Program-made: the position numbers and the translations under genes
Shown: positions 23,437 through 32,600 of the stretch, one piece after another
Numbering within the stretch: the stretch's first letter is position 1
Layout of the letters: each line of letters opens with the position of its first letter
Notes under the pieces: generated by a model
Database searches by the model: none
The model's input: only the letters and a program-made list of their open reading frames with translations
What the model was told of the DNA's origin: nothing
NCBI RefSeq assembly: GCF_001905825.1
Contig: NZ_LIVV01000002.1
Location: 996,441-1,060,440, forward strand
DNA length: 64,000 nt
From: Streptomyces sp. CB02009
Lineage (GTDB): Bacteria > Actinomycetota > Actinomycetes > Streptomycetales > Streptomycetaceae
Direction: 5' to 3'

Positions 23437-24507
23437 TCATCCGAACCGGCCCAGTTCGTCGAAGAAGTCCTCGACGATGGCGAGTTCGCCGGACTGCGCC
23501 AGCCGGTCGTAGACGTACTTGCCCACCGCGAGGTCGAGGACGCCGAGACCGAACGGCGAGAAGACGACGGTCGCGTCCGGCGGCACGGACACCCGGCCGG
23601 CCATCACATCGGCCAGGGTGCCGCGGACGAAGTCCCTGTTGCCGGTCAGTCGCTCGGTGAGGTGCGGGGACGTCTGGGCGCGCAGGCAGTGGTCCGGGTC
23701 GTCGACGATGTTGGTGGCGGACAGCAGGACGGGCGGGGCGAGGTCGCGCAGGGAGACATGGAGGACCACCGGGTGGTGGTCGAACCAGGAGGGCGCGTTG
23801 ATGTGCGGGGTGGCCGCCACGGTGGCGAAGACCAGCAGATCGCTGTTACGCACGAGTTGTTCGGGGTCGGTGTGAACGGTGATGTCTCCGTCGGCGCCGG
23901 ACTGCTCCAGGTAGAGCCGGAATCCCGCGGCGCTCTCGTGGGAGCGGTCGTGAAGGCCGATGTCGGTGAACGACCAGCCGGTCCTGCGGAGGTAGGTGTG
24001 GATGTAGCGTGCGATGAGGCCCGTACCGATGAATCCGATACGCCTGGCCCGCGGGCGGCCTCGGCTGAGCCAGTCCGCCGCGGCAGCGGCGGACGCCGCC
24101 GTCCGGGCCGCGCTGATGACGGAACTCTCCATGCAGGCGACGGGGTAGCCGGTCGCCGGGTCGTTGAGGATGAGGACCGCGGAGGCCCGGGGGATGCCCG
24201 ACCTGACGTTCTCGGGGAAGCTGGAGATCCACTTGAGTCCGTCGACACGGGAGTCACCGGCCAGCGACGCGGGCAGGGCGATGATGCGCGCTGTCGACCG
24301 GTCGGGGAAGCGCAGGAACGTCGAGGCGGGGTTCACCGTACGTCCCGCGGAGTGCAGGTGGTAGGCCGACTCGACGATGTCCCTCACCGTCGGTTCCCTG
24401 CCGTCGAGGACCTGCTTGACCTGCCGCCCGGGGACGACGGCGAACGGCGGGACCGAGACGGCCTCCACGGGCCGGGTGCGATCGGACAGCGGCTGGACGG
24501 CGTTCAT
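23437..24507 (-). CDS. sbnB: SbnB-type ACEGA dehydrogenase (2,3-diaminopropionate-forming)
   Basis: 356 residues, ornithine cyclodeaminase/mu-crystallin fold. SbnB oxidises ACEGA with NAD to release L-2,3-diaminopropionate and 2-oxoglutarate. Seen: N-terminal TVNPASTFLRFPD, GLKWISSFPEN, then AVLILNDPATGYPVACMESS, the Rossmann motif RIGFIGTGLIARYIHTYL, and SPFGLGVLDLAVGKYVYD near the end. The ATG overlaps the dioxygenase stop (ATGA), and sbnA follows after 54 bases, so the three are one unit. With sbnA it gives the cell a dedicated diaminopropionate supply. Confidence 0.92.
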   Translation of the reverse strand: MNAVQPLSDRTRPVEAVSVPPFAVVPGRQVKQVLDGREPTVRDIVESAYHLHSAGRTVNPASTFLRFPDRSTARIIALPASLAGDSRVDGLKWISSFPENVRSGIPRASAVLILNDPATGYPVACMESSVISAARTAASAAAAADWLSRGRPRARRIGFIGTGLIARYIHTYLRRTGWSFTDIGLHDRSHESAAGFRLYLEQSGADGDITVHTDPEQLVRNSDLLVFATVAATPHINAPSWFDHHPVVLHVSLRDLAPPVLLSATNIVDDPDHCLRAQTSPHLTERLTGNRDFVRGTLADVMAGRVSVPPDATVVFSPFGLGVLDLAVGKYVYDRLAQSGELAIVEDFFDELGRFG

Positions 24508-25505
24508 GACGCTGCGCTCCTGGTCTCCGCGGCGGGCGGCGCCTGGCGCTTCGGATCGGCCATCGCCACCACGACCTGGCGGGGTCCCTCGTAGGACTCC
24601 CTGCTGTGCGCGGTACGGATGTTGTCGACCAGCATCAGGTCGCCGGCCCGCCACGGCCGTCGGACCGTGTGGGCCTCGTACACCCTGTTGATCGTCTCGA
24701 CCGTGTCGGCTGAGATGGGGTCGCCGCCGCCGTAGCGGGTGTTGAACGGCAGCCCGTCGAGGCCGTACTCCTCGACGAGGAACTCACGTACCTCCGGATC
24801 CATCGTCCACTGGTTGAGGAAGGCGATCTGGTTGAACCAGCAGCGTCGACCGGTGACCGGATGCCGCACGACGGCGCTGCGGTGCTGCCGGGTGCGCAGC
24901 GACCCGTCCGGCTGCCAGTCCGTGTCGATGCCGTTGCTCCGGCAGTAGGCGTCGATCGCGCCGGCGTCGTCGGTGCCGAACGCCTGCGAGAGACTGGCAC
25001 CGATCTCGTCGTGGTACGCCCGGGTGAGAATCCAGCCCTCCTCCTCGAAGCGAGCCACCTCGTCCGCGGGCAGGGCTTCGAGCACGGCGGCGGCGTCGGC
25101 AAGCGCGGTCGCTCCGCCCGCGGTGGGGGCTTCCAGGCAGGCGAAGCACAGGAGCCCGGGATACTGCCCCGCGTAGCTCAGCTCGTGGTGCATGCACATG
25201 GGCCGCTGGGGCGGCCAGGCGGCGGACGAGTAGACGCCGTCGGCGTAGGGAGTGCGGTGGGCGAAGCCCTCGGTCTCCCGCGCCGGGTGCAGGTGCAGCT
25301 TCGCGAGCACGGCCACGACGTCGGGGACGGTGCGCAGACCGAGGCCGGTGACGACGGCTGCCCCGTGCTCGGCGACGGCGGCGAGCACGTCGGCGTGGTG
25401 TTCCGCCGCCCACGCGGCCGCTCCCGCGTCTCCCGCCGTGCTCTCGATCTCCGGCAGGGCGGGCGGTGCCGGTGCGGCGTGCCGTGGGAAGAGTGTGGTC
25501 CTCAT
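24504..25505 (-). CDS. TauD/TfdA-family Fe(II)/2-oxoglutarate dioxygenase
   Basis: 333 residues. The iron-binding facial triad is visible: HHELSYA (His-X-Glu region, about residue 107) and the distal His in NIRTAHSRESYEGPRQVVV, whose following Arg should bind 2-oxoglutarate. The middle contains LCFACLEAPTAGGATALAD and NQIAFLNQW, as in SyrP-like and clavaminate-synthase-like amino-acid hydroxylases of NRPS clusters. A role in beta-hydroxylating an amino acid, free or bound to the carrier protein, is likely but the substrate cannot be read from sequence. It sits between the NRPS gene (27-base gap) and sbnB (ATGA overlap). Confidence 0.87.
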   Translation of the reverse strand: MRTTLFPRHAAPAPPALPEIESTAGDAGAAAWAAEHHADVLAAVAEHGAAVVTGLGLRTVPDVVAVLAKLHLHPARETEGFAHRTPYADGVYSSAAWPPQRPMCMHHELSYAGQYPGLLCFACLEAPTAGGATALADAAAVLEALPADEVARFEEEGWILTRAYHDEIGASLSQAFGTDDAGAIDAYCRSNGIDTDWQPDGSLRTRQHRSAVVRHPVTGRRCWFNQIAFLNQWTMDPEVREFLVEEYGLDGLPFNTRYGGGDPISADTVETINRVYEAHTVRRPWRAGDLMLVDNIRTAHSRESYEGPRQVVVAMADPKRQAPPAAETRSAAS

Positions 25506-25532
25506 GTCGGTCTCCTGAGATGGGTCGTGCGT

Positions 25533-28049
25533 TCAGGCGGTCTCCGCGTCGACGCGGCCGTCGGCGGATCGGTCACCCCCGGTGCGGTCGTCGATCAGGG
25601 CGGCAAGGGCCGACAGCGTGGGAGCCGCCGTCAGATCGCGCAGCGACACGACCCGGTCCAGTGCCACGGCGAGTTGTACGGCCGTCAGGGAGGTGCCGCC
25701 GAGGTCGAAGAACCCGTCGCTCCGCCCGATCGCGGAAGGCCGCATGCCGAGCACCGCCGCCCATATCCCGGCCAGTCGTTCCTCGGTCCCCGGACGGGGA
25801 GCGTCGCCACGCGTGTCACCGGGTGCGAACGCTTCGGCGAGGGAGCTGAGCGCTGTGCGGTCCGTCTTTCCGTTCGGAGTCAGGGGAAGAGGATCCAGCC
25901 TGTGGCACAGGGACGGCACCATGTAGGCGGGCAGCAGGTCGCCCAGCAGGTCACGCAGGCGGTCGGAGCCGAGATCAGGGTCGCCGCTGTGGAAGGCGAC
26001 CAGCTGCCGGCCCTGTCCCGGCTGTCCGGTGGCCACGACTGCGCCGTCGCGTACTCCTGGCACCCGCAGCAGAGCGGCCTCGACGTCGCCGATCTCCACC
26101 CGGAATCCCCGGATCTTGACCTGCGCGTCGCGGCGCCCCAGGAACTCGAGCCTTCCGTCGGGCAGCAGGCGGCCGACATCTCCTCCGAGGTACAGACGCT
26201 CTCCGGGCCGGTGAGGATCGGGCCGGTAGCACTCGGCCGTACGGTCCGGGTCGTTCACGTAGCCTCGCCCCACGCAGATGCCGGAGAAGGCGATGGTCCC
26301 GGGAGCCCCGAGGGGGACGGGCATGAGATGGTCGTCCACCACGTAGGCGCGCACGTTGTGGATCGGTCGCCCGAGGGTGACCCGGCCGTCCCGGGGTACG
26401 GCGTGCATCACGTCGTGATGGGTGTCGTCGGACGTCTCGGTCAGCCCGTAGGCGTTGACGAGGCCGATGCCGGGCTGGACGCGGAACCACCGTCTCACCA
26501 GTTCGGTCCGCAGCGCCTCGCCGGTCACCGACACGCGCTCCAGCGCAGGCAGCGTGCGAGGCGCGCGCTCCAGGGCCGAGGCCATGACGTCGAGATAGGA
26601 GGGCACGACCTGGAGCACGCTGACCCGCTCCTCGTCGAGGAGGTCGAGGACGCGGTGGACGTCCAGGACCGCTTCCTGTTCCACCAGCAGCGTCCGTCCG
26701 CCCACCAGCGTGGCGGCGAGCAGCTGCCAGAGGGAGATGTCGAAGCACTGCGACGCCGTCTGCGCCACGACAGATCCCGCGCCGATGCGCAGATCCTCGG
26801 TCTTGGCCAGCAGATGGTTGAGCATGCCGGCGTGCTCGACCATCGCGCCCTTGGGCTCGCCGGTCGACCCTGACGTGAAGAAGACGTACGCGAGGCCATC
26901 GGCCGGTACGGGGATTCCGAGGTCACCACCGTCGCCCCCGCTCTCCGCGACGCAGGAGGCGTCGACGACAGCCGGCTCGCCCGGCGGCTGAAGCGCCTGC
27001 CCCAGGTGCCCGGTGCTGCCGGGCTCGGTGAGGACGAAACGGCAGGCGGCGCGCCGCAGCATCGTGGCGATGCGGTCAGGCGGGTAGTCGGGGTCGACGG
27101 GCAGATAGGTGCCGCCCGCCTTGAAGATCGCGAGGACGCCGGCCATCCAGTACAGGTCGCGCGGGAGCACCACGGCGACGGTCTCCTCGGGCTTCACCCC
27201 CTGGTCGAGCAGGGCGCGTGCGAGGCGATTGGCCCGCAGGTTCAGGTCACGGTAGGTCCACCGTCGCCCGCGATGCACCGCGGCGACCCTGTCCGGGTGC
27301 CGGCGGGCGCGCTCCTCGAACAGTTCGTGGAACCTCGCGTCCGGCAGCGGCCTGCGCGGCCCGGCGAGGCCGTCGACCTGGAACCGGATCTCCGAGTCCG
27401 AGAGCAGACACTGGGTGTCGTGGCGAGCGCCCGGGTCGGCGATCATGCAGCGGAGGGCGTTGACGTGGTACGAGGCGATCCGCGCCACGGCGTCGCCGTC
27501 GAGCGCGTCCGTACGGAAGCGCGACGCGAGTACGGGCCGGCGGGCGTCCTGCCGCAAGGTGACGCACAGGATCGCACCGGACAGGAGGGCCGGCCCGTGT
27601 CCGTTCAGACCCTCGTGGCCGTCCGGATCGAAGAGAACGTCGGGGCGGTGCTGGGGGCTCGTACCGGGCGTGTCCGTCGGTCGGAGGACTTCGCCGTCTC
27701 CGAGCAGCTCTTCCGCACGCGCGGCAGCACGGACGAGGTCCCGCCAACTGCCTGGAGCGACGGCCAACCGGCACGGCAGGTACCGTCCCGGCGCCGTCAG
27801 ACGGGCGACGGTCACCACACGATCTCCGGAGAGTGCCGCGAGGACCTTGGCGTGCGCTGCGAGATGGAGCGCCGACATCGGCACGCCGAGCTCCGTCGCC
27901 TGCTCCCGCAGCCTGATCGCCATGCCGTCCGGGAGGTCGTCCGCCCGGTCGTCCACGCCCGCGCCCGGAGCCGTGGTCCAGCGGGGAATCGTGGTCCATC
28001 CGGTCGCGGAGGGCGTGCCCTCGGGCAGCGCGTCACGTGTGACCGTCAT
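25533..28049 (-). CDS. Single-module NRPS protein: partial condensation, adenylation, thiolation
   Basis: 838 residues. Residues 1-215 look like the C-terminal half of a condensation domain; there is no HHxxxDG, so this part cannot condense. The adenylation domain follows: A3 FFTSGSTGEPKGAMVEH (390-406), A4 FDISLWQ with Asp437, A5 NAYGLTETSDD (532-542), A7 LYLGGDVGRLLPDG, A8 VKIRGFRVEIGDVE and A10 PLTPNGKTDR with Lys728. By alignment to GrsA, the last two pocket positions before Lys517 are Asp541 and Asp542; together with Asp437 they make an acidic pocket, which suits a basic amino acid such as diaminopropionate. Thiolation domain: FDLGGTSLTAVQ with Ser787. The start overlaps the stop of the upstream terminal-domain gene (ATGA). 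Confidence 0.93.
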   Translation of the reverse strand: MTVTRDALPEGTPSATGWTTIPRWTTAPGAGVDDRADDLPDGMAIRLREQATELGVPMSALHLAAHAKVLAALSGDRVVTVARLTAPGRYLPCRLAVAPGSWRDLVRAAARAEELLGDGEVLRPTDTPGTSPQHRPDVLFDPDGHEGLNGHGPALLSGAILCVTLRQDARRPVLASRFRTDALDGDAVARIASYHVNALRCMIADPGARHDTQCLLSDSEIRFQVDGLAGPRRPLPDARFHELFEERARRHPDRVAAVHRGRRWTYRDLNLRANRLARALLDQGVKPEETVAVVLPRDLYWMAGVLAIFKAGGTYLPVDPDYPPDRIATMLRRAACRFVLTEPGSTGHLGQALQPPGEPAVVDASCVAESGGDGGDLGIPVPADGLAYVFFTSGSTGEPKGAMVEHAGMLNHLLAKTEDLRIGAGSVVAQTASQCFDISLWQLLAATLVGGRTLLVEQEAVLDVHRVLDLLDEERVSVLQVVPSYLDVMASALERAPRTLPALERVSVTGEALRTELVRRWFRVQPGIGLVNAYGLTETSDDTHHDVMHAVPRDGRVTLGRPIHNVRAYVVDDHLMPVPLGAPGTIAFSGICVGRGYVNDPDRTAECYRPDPHRPGERLYLGGDVGRLLPDGRLEFLGRRDAQVKIRGFRVEIGDVEAALLRVPGVRDGAVVATGQPGQGRQLVAFHSGDPDLGSDRLRDLLGDLLPAYMVPSLCHRLDPLPLTPNGKTDRTALSSLAEAFAPGDTRGDAPRPGTEERLAGIWAAVLGMRPSAIGRSDGFFDLGGTSLTAVQLAVALDRVVSLRDLTAAPTLSALAALIDDRTGGDRSADGRVDAETA

Positions 28050-30625
28050 CGGAACCCGCCTCCGTTCTCAAGGTCGTCCATCGGGCGGGCGGGGTTTCCC
28101 GCCCACCGGCTGCCGTCAGGTACCGATTCGCCCTTCATCAGGAAGGAGTCGGTCTCCAGGAGCACGCGCGCCCCGATGGCCACGCCGTAGTGGACGAACG
28201 CGCCGACGCTCAGCGTGCTCCCCGGTCCCACCTCGCTCGGCTCCGACTTGAAGGCACCGTCCTCCTGCGAGTGGCACTGAACGACACTGCCCGCGTTGAG
28301 CGTGCAGCCGTCGCCGATGGTCACCATGGACCGTTCGGGGAGGCTGCAGCCGTCGTCGAAGACACCCCTGCCGACGCCCACTCCCAGCAGCCGCCAGACG
28401 ACGTTCTTGAACGGTGTGCCGTTCAGGATCCGGAGATACGCCTCGGAGGGGACCTTCCAGTACCGCTCGCGCCTCCAGAACCGCACGTCGTAGATCGAGC
28501 AGAACAACGGCCCGAGCGGGGCGAACAGGGTGACGATCCGCTCGACCAGCACGTAGTAGGCGATCGTGAACGGCAGCAGGACCGCGTTGGCCAGGGCGAA
28601 CGCCCACACGCCCGCCGACCCGTACAGGTCCGCCGCGCCGACGAAGAGCAGCGTGACGAGGAAGAAGTAGAACCACGCACTGATCAGGTACCAGGCCATG
28701 GTCATCGCGTTGTGGCGGTTCTTCGCCGCGAGGCGGAGGCGCAGCTCGTCACCGCTGCGGATGTCGTCGAACGAGCTGTCGCGGAGCACCGAGCGCGGGA
28801 TCTCGAAGCTGGGGGAACCCAGCAGGCCGACGTTCTCCCGGATCGGCCCGTCGACCGGCACCATGACCTTGGTGGCCAGCAGACAGTTGTCTCCGGTCCG
28901 CCCACGCGTGGGGTAGGTGATCACATTGCCGAGAAAGTTGTGAGCCCCGATACGGGTGGGGGACAGGCGGAAGGATGTACTGGAGTAGTCCGCGTTCATG
29001 AGCGAGAGGCCGTCGGCGACCATCGTCCCCCTGCCTATGTGGCTCATCAGGGGACTTTCGTGCTTGACGACCGTCCCGAAGTTCGAACCGGTCTGCTCCA
29101 CCCGGGAGAGGTCGTACCCGAGCCAGCGCAGGTAGTGCACGACGGCTGTGCTGTCGCCGAAGAGCCGGGTCAGGCTCCTGCGGTTGGTCAGGATCGTCGA
29201 CAGCCGGTGGATCGCGTGGTGGAACCCGTAGAGCGGGTACACGCGGCCCGGGACGACGAGCCTGCCGGCCAGACGCGACACCGCGGCCAGGACCAGCAGG
29301 GCGACCGGAATCGAGCCGAAGAACACGAGGGCCGTGACGGCGAGCAGGCCCGTGTAGAAGCCGAGGCCGGAGAGGGCCGCCGACCCTGGTTCCAGTACCG
29401 CCGCCACCTGCGGGGTCTTGGAGAGGATGGCGTCCAGCCCGCCGACGGCCAGGGGCGCGGCGACCGCCGTGGCGAAGAGGATCTGCCCGCTTCCGTGCAC
29501 GGCGCGCCGGACACGGCCGCAGCGGGTCGCCTCGACGCCCTGGAAGTCGCTGTCGGAAGGCTGTGCCGGTGACCCGTGCCAGCGCTGACCGGCGGGAACC
29601 GACTGCCCGGCATGGAGCGACGAGGCGTGCCCGAGCTGGGAGTGGTCACCCATCGTCGTCCGGATGTCGAGGACCGTCGCCTCGCTGACGACGACATTCC
29701 GGCCGAGGGTGACGGGACCGGTCTCGATCAGGGAGTCGCGGGCGCGGTAGCAGCTGATCAGCGCGTCCTTGCGGACGACGGTGTGGTCGCCGATGGAGAG
29801 GAGGTCGGTGCAGACGGGCACGCTGCGGGACAGGACGGTGACGCCGCGGCCCACGTGCGCACCGAGCGCGCGCAGGTAGAGCGAGTAGAGCGGACTCCCC
29901 ACCGTCAGCACCAGCGGGTTCGCGCGCACCAGTGTCTTGACCAGCCAGAACCGCATGTAGCCGAGGCTCCAGACACGGATCAGCCCCGGCTTCCACCGCC
30001 CGATGAGCAGCCACTTCGCCGCGATGGGGAGGGCGCACAGCGTCACGAGCACGACAGCGCCGAAGACCAGGGAGCGCAGGTAGTCGTCGACCGGGCCGTG
30101 GCCCGCCGCGATCCATGTGTACCCACGCGTGACGATGGCCGCGATGAGGAGCGCGTAGCCGAGAAAGCTCAGCAGTTGAAACAGGCCGCAGAGAACGACG
30201 CGCGGTCGGCCCAGCCCGGCGGAGACCGTGGCGGGCCTCTCACGAACGGGCGCGATGACAGTCGCCTTGTCCGTCGTCTCCGGGGCGTCGTTCGGGCGCG
30301 TGGCGGCCGGTTCCATCAGGGCCGCGCTCAGGCTCCGGATCGTCGGATGCTGGTACACGTCCTTCATGGACACCGGTGGCATTCCGGGCTGCTTCCTCAC
30401 CCTGGCGCAGAAGTGCGCCATGAGCAGCGAGTCCGCTCCCAGTTCGTGGAAGAAGTCGCCGTCCGGCGGCACGGATTCCAGCTGGGCGACCTCCGCCATG
30501 AGCCGGCTCAGAACACCCTCGACCGCCTCCCGGTCGACCTCGTCCGCCTCCCGGTCGATCTCGTCGACAGGCGCCGGGGCCACAGCGACGGGGGTCGCCG
30601 TCAGGTCGAGCGGATCGGGTCCCAT
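28046..30625 (-). CDS. Carrier domain fused to poly-lysine-synthetase-type membrane terminal domain
   Basis: 859 residues, first gene of the operon; ATG with GGGAGAG upstream. Residues 30-105 are a thiolation domain with the phosphopantetheine serine in FFHELGADSLLM (Ser66). The rest is the NRPS terminal domain also found in epsilon-poly-L-lysine synthetase (TIGR02353 type): three pairs of membrane helices separating three soluble left-handed beta-helix/hexapeptide-like segments, e.g. GAHVGRGVTVLSRSVP, GSNFGTVVKHESPL with SHIGRGTMVADGLSL, and VGVGRGVFDDGCSLPE with IGDGCTLNAGSVV. In poly-lysine synthetase these soluble parts make the isopeptide bonds. Here adenylation is on a separate protein, and this one brings its own carrier. 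No thioesterase is present. Confidence 0.9.
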   Translation of the reverse strand: MGPDPLDLTATPVAVAPAPVDEIDREADEVDREAVEGVLSRLMAEVAQLESVPPDGDFFHELGADSLLMAHFCARVRKQPGMPPVSMKDVYQHPTIRSLSAALMEPAATRPNDAPETTDKATVIAPVRERPATVSAGLGRPRVVLCGLFQLLSFLGYALLIAAIVTRGYTWIAAGHGPVDDYLRSLVFGAVVLVTLCALPIAAKWLLIGRWKPGLIRVWSLGYMRFWLVKTLVRANPLVLTVGSPLYSLYLRALGAHVGRGVTVLSRSVPVCTDLLSIGDHTVVRKDALISCYRARDSLIETGPVTLGRNVVVSEATVLDIRTTMGDHSQLGHASSLHAGQSVPAGQRWHGSPAQPSDSDFQGVEATRCGRVRRAVHGSGQILFATAVAAPLAVGGLDAILSKTPQVAAVLEPGSAALSGLGFYTGLLAVTALVFFGSIPVALLVLAAVSRLAGRLVVPGRVYPLYGFHHAIHRLSTILTNRRSLTRLFGDSTAVVHYLRWLGYDLSRVEQTGSNFGTVVKHESPLMSHIGRGTMVADGLSLMNADYSSTSFRLSPTRIGAHNFLGNVITYPTRGRTGDNCLLATKVMVPVDGPIRENVGLLGSPSFEIPRSVLRDSSFDDIRSGDELRLRLAAKNRHNAMTMAWYLISAWFYFFLVTLLFVGAADLYGSAGVWAFALANAVLLPFTIAYYVLVERIVTLFAPLGPLFCSIYDVRFWRRERYWKVPSEAYLRILNGTPFKNVVWRLLGVGVGRGVFDDGCSLPERSMVTIGDGCTLNAGSVVQCHSQEDGAFKSEPSEVGPGSTLSVGAFVHYGVAIGARVLLETDSFLMKGESVPDGSRWAGNPARPMDDLENGGGFR

Positions 30626-30948
30626 GAGGTCTCTCCCTGGACGATGTCCGGTGCCTGCCGCAGAGCCCGGACGTTCAGGGGCTGGTCCGACGCCCCGACC
30701 TGAGGTCTGCGGCAAACGCTCACACAAGGGATTCGTGACCGAAGGCTCGAGAGTTGTGCCGAATGCGGAACTTCTGGCGCTGCCCGGCCGCACGGGCAGC
30801 GAGACAGCGACGTGTGAAGCGCTCCGGTGCGACGGCTTAGGGGATCCGCAGGCGCCTCGCAGCCGGCCAGAAGAGGTCCGATCGTCCCCGGCAGACGTAC
30901 GATGAGGCGGATACGCACCGGTTTCCGAACAGCCCTGCCGAGGGCACC
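30626..30948. other. Divergent promoter region of the NRPS operon and gltD
   Basis: 323 bases without a gene. It must hold the start signals for both the minus-strand NRPS operon and the plus-strand gltD-like gene. Seen: an 8-bp-stem hairpin (GCTGCCCG/CGGGCAGC, 30779-30800). No clear operator was found. Confidence 0.5.
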
Positions 30949-32454
30949 ATGACCGACCCCTTTGGCTTCCTCCGCATACCGCGGCGACCGACACCCTCCA
31001 GACCCCCCGGCGAACGTGCTCGGGACTGGGACGAGGTGCACCAGGGCCAGCCGCTGCTGCCGCTGGTGTCCGACCAGGCGCGGCGCTGCATGGACTGCGG
31101 CGTGCCCTTCTGTCACGGCGCTTGCCCGCTCGGCAACCTCATCCCTGAATGGAACGTCTACGCCGCCCACGGCGACTGGGCCACGGCGTCGGAGCGCCTC
31201 CACGCCACGAACAACTTCCCCGACTTCACCGGATGCCTCTGCCCCGCCCCCTGCGAAGACTCCTGCGTGCTCGCCCTGACCGGTGATTCGGTGACGATCA
31301 AGAACATCGAGCAGGCGGTCGCCGACGAGGCGTGGGCACGCGGACATGTGCGCCCCCTGCGGCCGGCCGGGATCTCGGGTCGATCGGTCGCCGTCGTGGG
31401 ATCCGGTCCGGCGGGACTCGCGACCGCTCAACAACTCACCCGTGCCGGGCACGCGGTCACCGTCTACGAGAGAGCCGACCGTGTCGGCGGTCTCCTGCGC
31501 TACGGCATCCCGGACTTCAAGATGTCCAAGGACCGCCTCGACGCCAGGATCGATCAGATGGAGCAGGAGGGCACGACCTTCTGCCCAGGTGTCGACGTCG
31601 GCCGCGACCTGGACGCGCATCGTGTGAAAGCCGCGTACGACGCCGTGGTGGTCGCCACCGGAGCGACCCTGCCGAGGGAACTCCCCTGCGAGGGAAGGGA
31701 ACTGAGCGGAATTCATCACGCCATGGAGTACCTCACCGCGGCCAACCGCGCCACACGGTCCCGCCCCGTGCCCCCCGAGCTCTCCGCGCGGGGGAAGGAC
31801 GTCGTCATCGTCGGAGGAGGGGACACCGGCTCCGACTGCCTCGGCACGGCGCTGCGCCAGGGCGCCGCGTCCGTCGTGCAGGTGGACATCAACCCCCAGC
31901 CCGGCCAGGATCGTACGGCCGACGAGCCATGGCCACTCGTCCACCCGAGGATCTACCGGATGTCCCACGCCCACGAAGAGGCACTGGCCCGTGACGGCAC
32001 CGACCCGAGGGCCTTCTCCTCCCTCACGCTCCGCTTCGACGGTGACCCTTCAGGAGCGGTGCAGGCCATGGTGCTGAACGCGGTCGCGCCGGACGACAGG
32101 CGCCCTCTCCCCGGCGCAACTCGAGAACTCCCGGCCCAACTGGTGCTGCTCGCACTCGGCTTCCGGGGCCCGGGGCAGGATCCGGGCCTGGTCGGCCCGC
32201 TGGGTCTCGTGGCCACATCGGAGGGAACGTTCGCACGGACTCCGAACTTCTCGGCCTTGCCGGGCTCCCTGACGGCGCGGCAGGAGGAGGCGTCCGCCGG
32301 CGTGTTCGTCGCAGGTGACGCCGGGCGCGGCCCGTCCCTCGTGGTGTGGGCCATCGCGGAAGGCAGGGCGGCGGCCGCGGCCGCGGACCGCTTCCTGCGC
32401 GGAGCCACCGAACTCCCTTCACCGATCAGGGCCACGGACCGCCCGCTCGCCTGA
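30949..32454 (+). CDS. gltD: Glutamate synthase small subunit (GltD-like) FAD/FeS oxidoreductase
   Basis: 501 residues. N-terminal iron-sulfur ligands in ARRCMDCGVPFCHGACPLGN (about residues 44-63) and GCLCPAPCEDSCV; FAD-binding GSGPAGLATAQQLTRAG; NADPH-binding VIVGGGDTGSDCLGTAL; C-terminal VFVAGDAGRGPSLVVWAI. In GOGAT this subunit passes NADPH electrons to the large subunit that makes glutamate from glutamine and 2-oxoglutarate. No gltB large subunit is near. It is transcribed away from the diaminopropionate operon, which consumes glutamate (SbnA) and releases 2-oxoglutarate (SbnB), so it may be a dedicated glutamate-recycling or electron-transfer helper. Confidence 0.88.
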   Translation: MTDPFGFLRIPRRPTPSRPPGERARDWDEVHQGQPLLPLVSDQARRCMDCGVPFCHGACPLGNLIPEWNVYAAHGDWATASERLHATNNFPDFTGCLCPAPCEDSCVLALTGDSVTIKNIEQAVADEAWARGHVRPLRPAGISGRSVAVVGSGPAGLATAQQLTRAGHAVTVYERADRVGGLLRYGIPDFKMSKDRLDARIDQMEQEGTTFCPGVDVGRDLDAHRVKAAYDAVVVATGATLPRELPCEGRELSGIHHAMEYLTAANRATRSRPVPPELSARGKDVVIVGGGDTGSDCLGTALRQGAASVVQVDINPQPGQDRTADEPWPLVHPRIYRMSHAHEEALARDGTDPRAFSSLTLRFDGDPSGAVQAMVLNAVAPDDRRPLPGATRELPAQLVLLALGFRGPGQDPGLVGPLGLVATSEGTFARTPNFSALPGSLTARQEEASAGVFVAGDAGRGPSLVVWAIAEGRAAAAAADRFLRGATELPSPIRATDRPLA

Positions 32455-32568
32455 TCCGCCACTGCCTCCACCACCGCCACCGCCATCACCACTGCCTCCG
32501 CCTGCGCCTCCGCCTGCGCTGCTGTCTCCGCATGCCTTCCGGGGAGCCGTGCGCCGTAGACGGAAGAA

Positions 32569-32600
32569 GGGCGGAGGACAGCCTCCGCTGTCCTCCGCCC
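32569..32600. terminator. 13-bp-stem bidirectional terminator
   Basis: GGGCGGAGGACAG pairs perfectly with CTGTCCTCCGCCC across a 6-base loop. It lies 115 bases after the gltD-like stop and between convergent genes. Confidence 0.75.
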
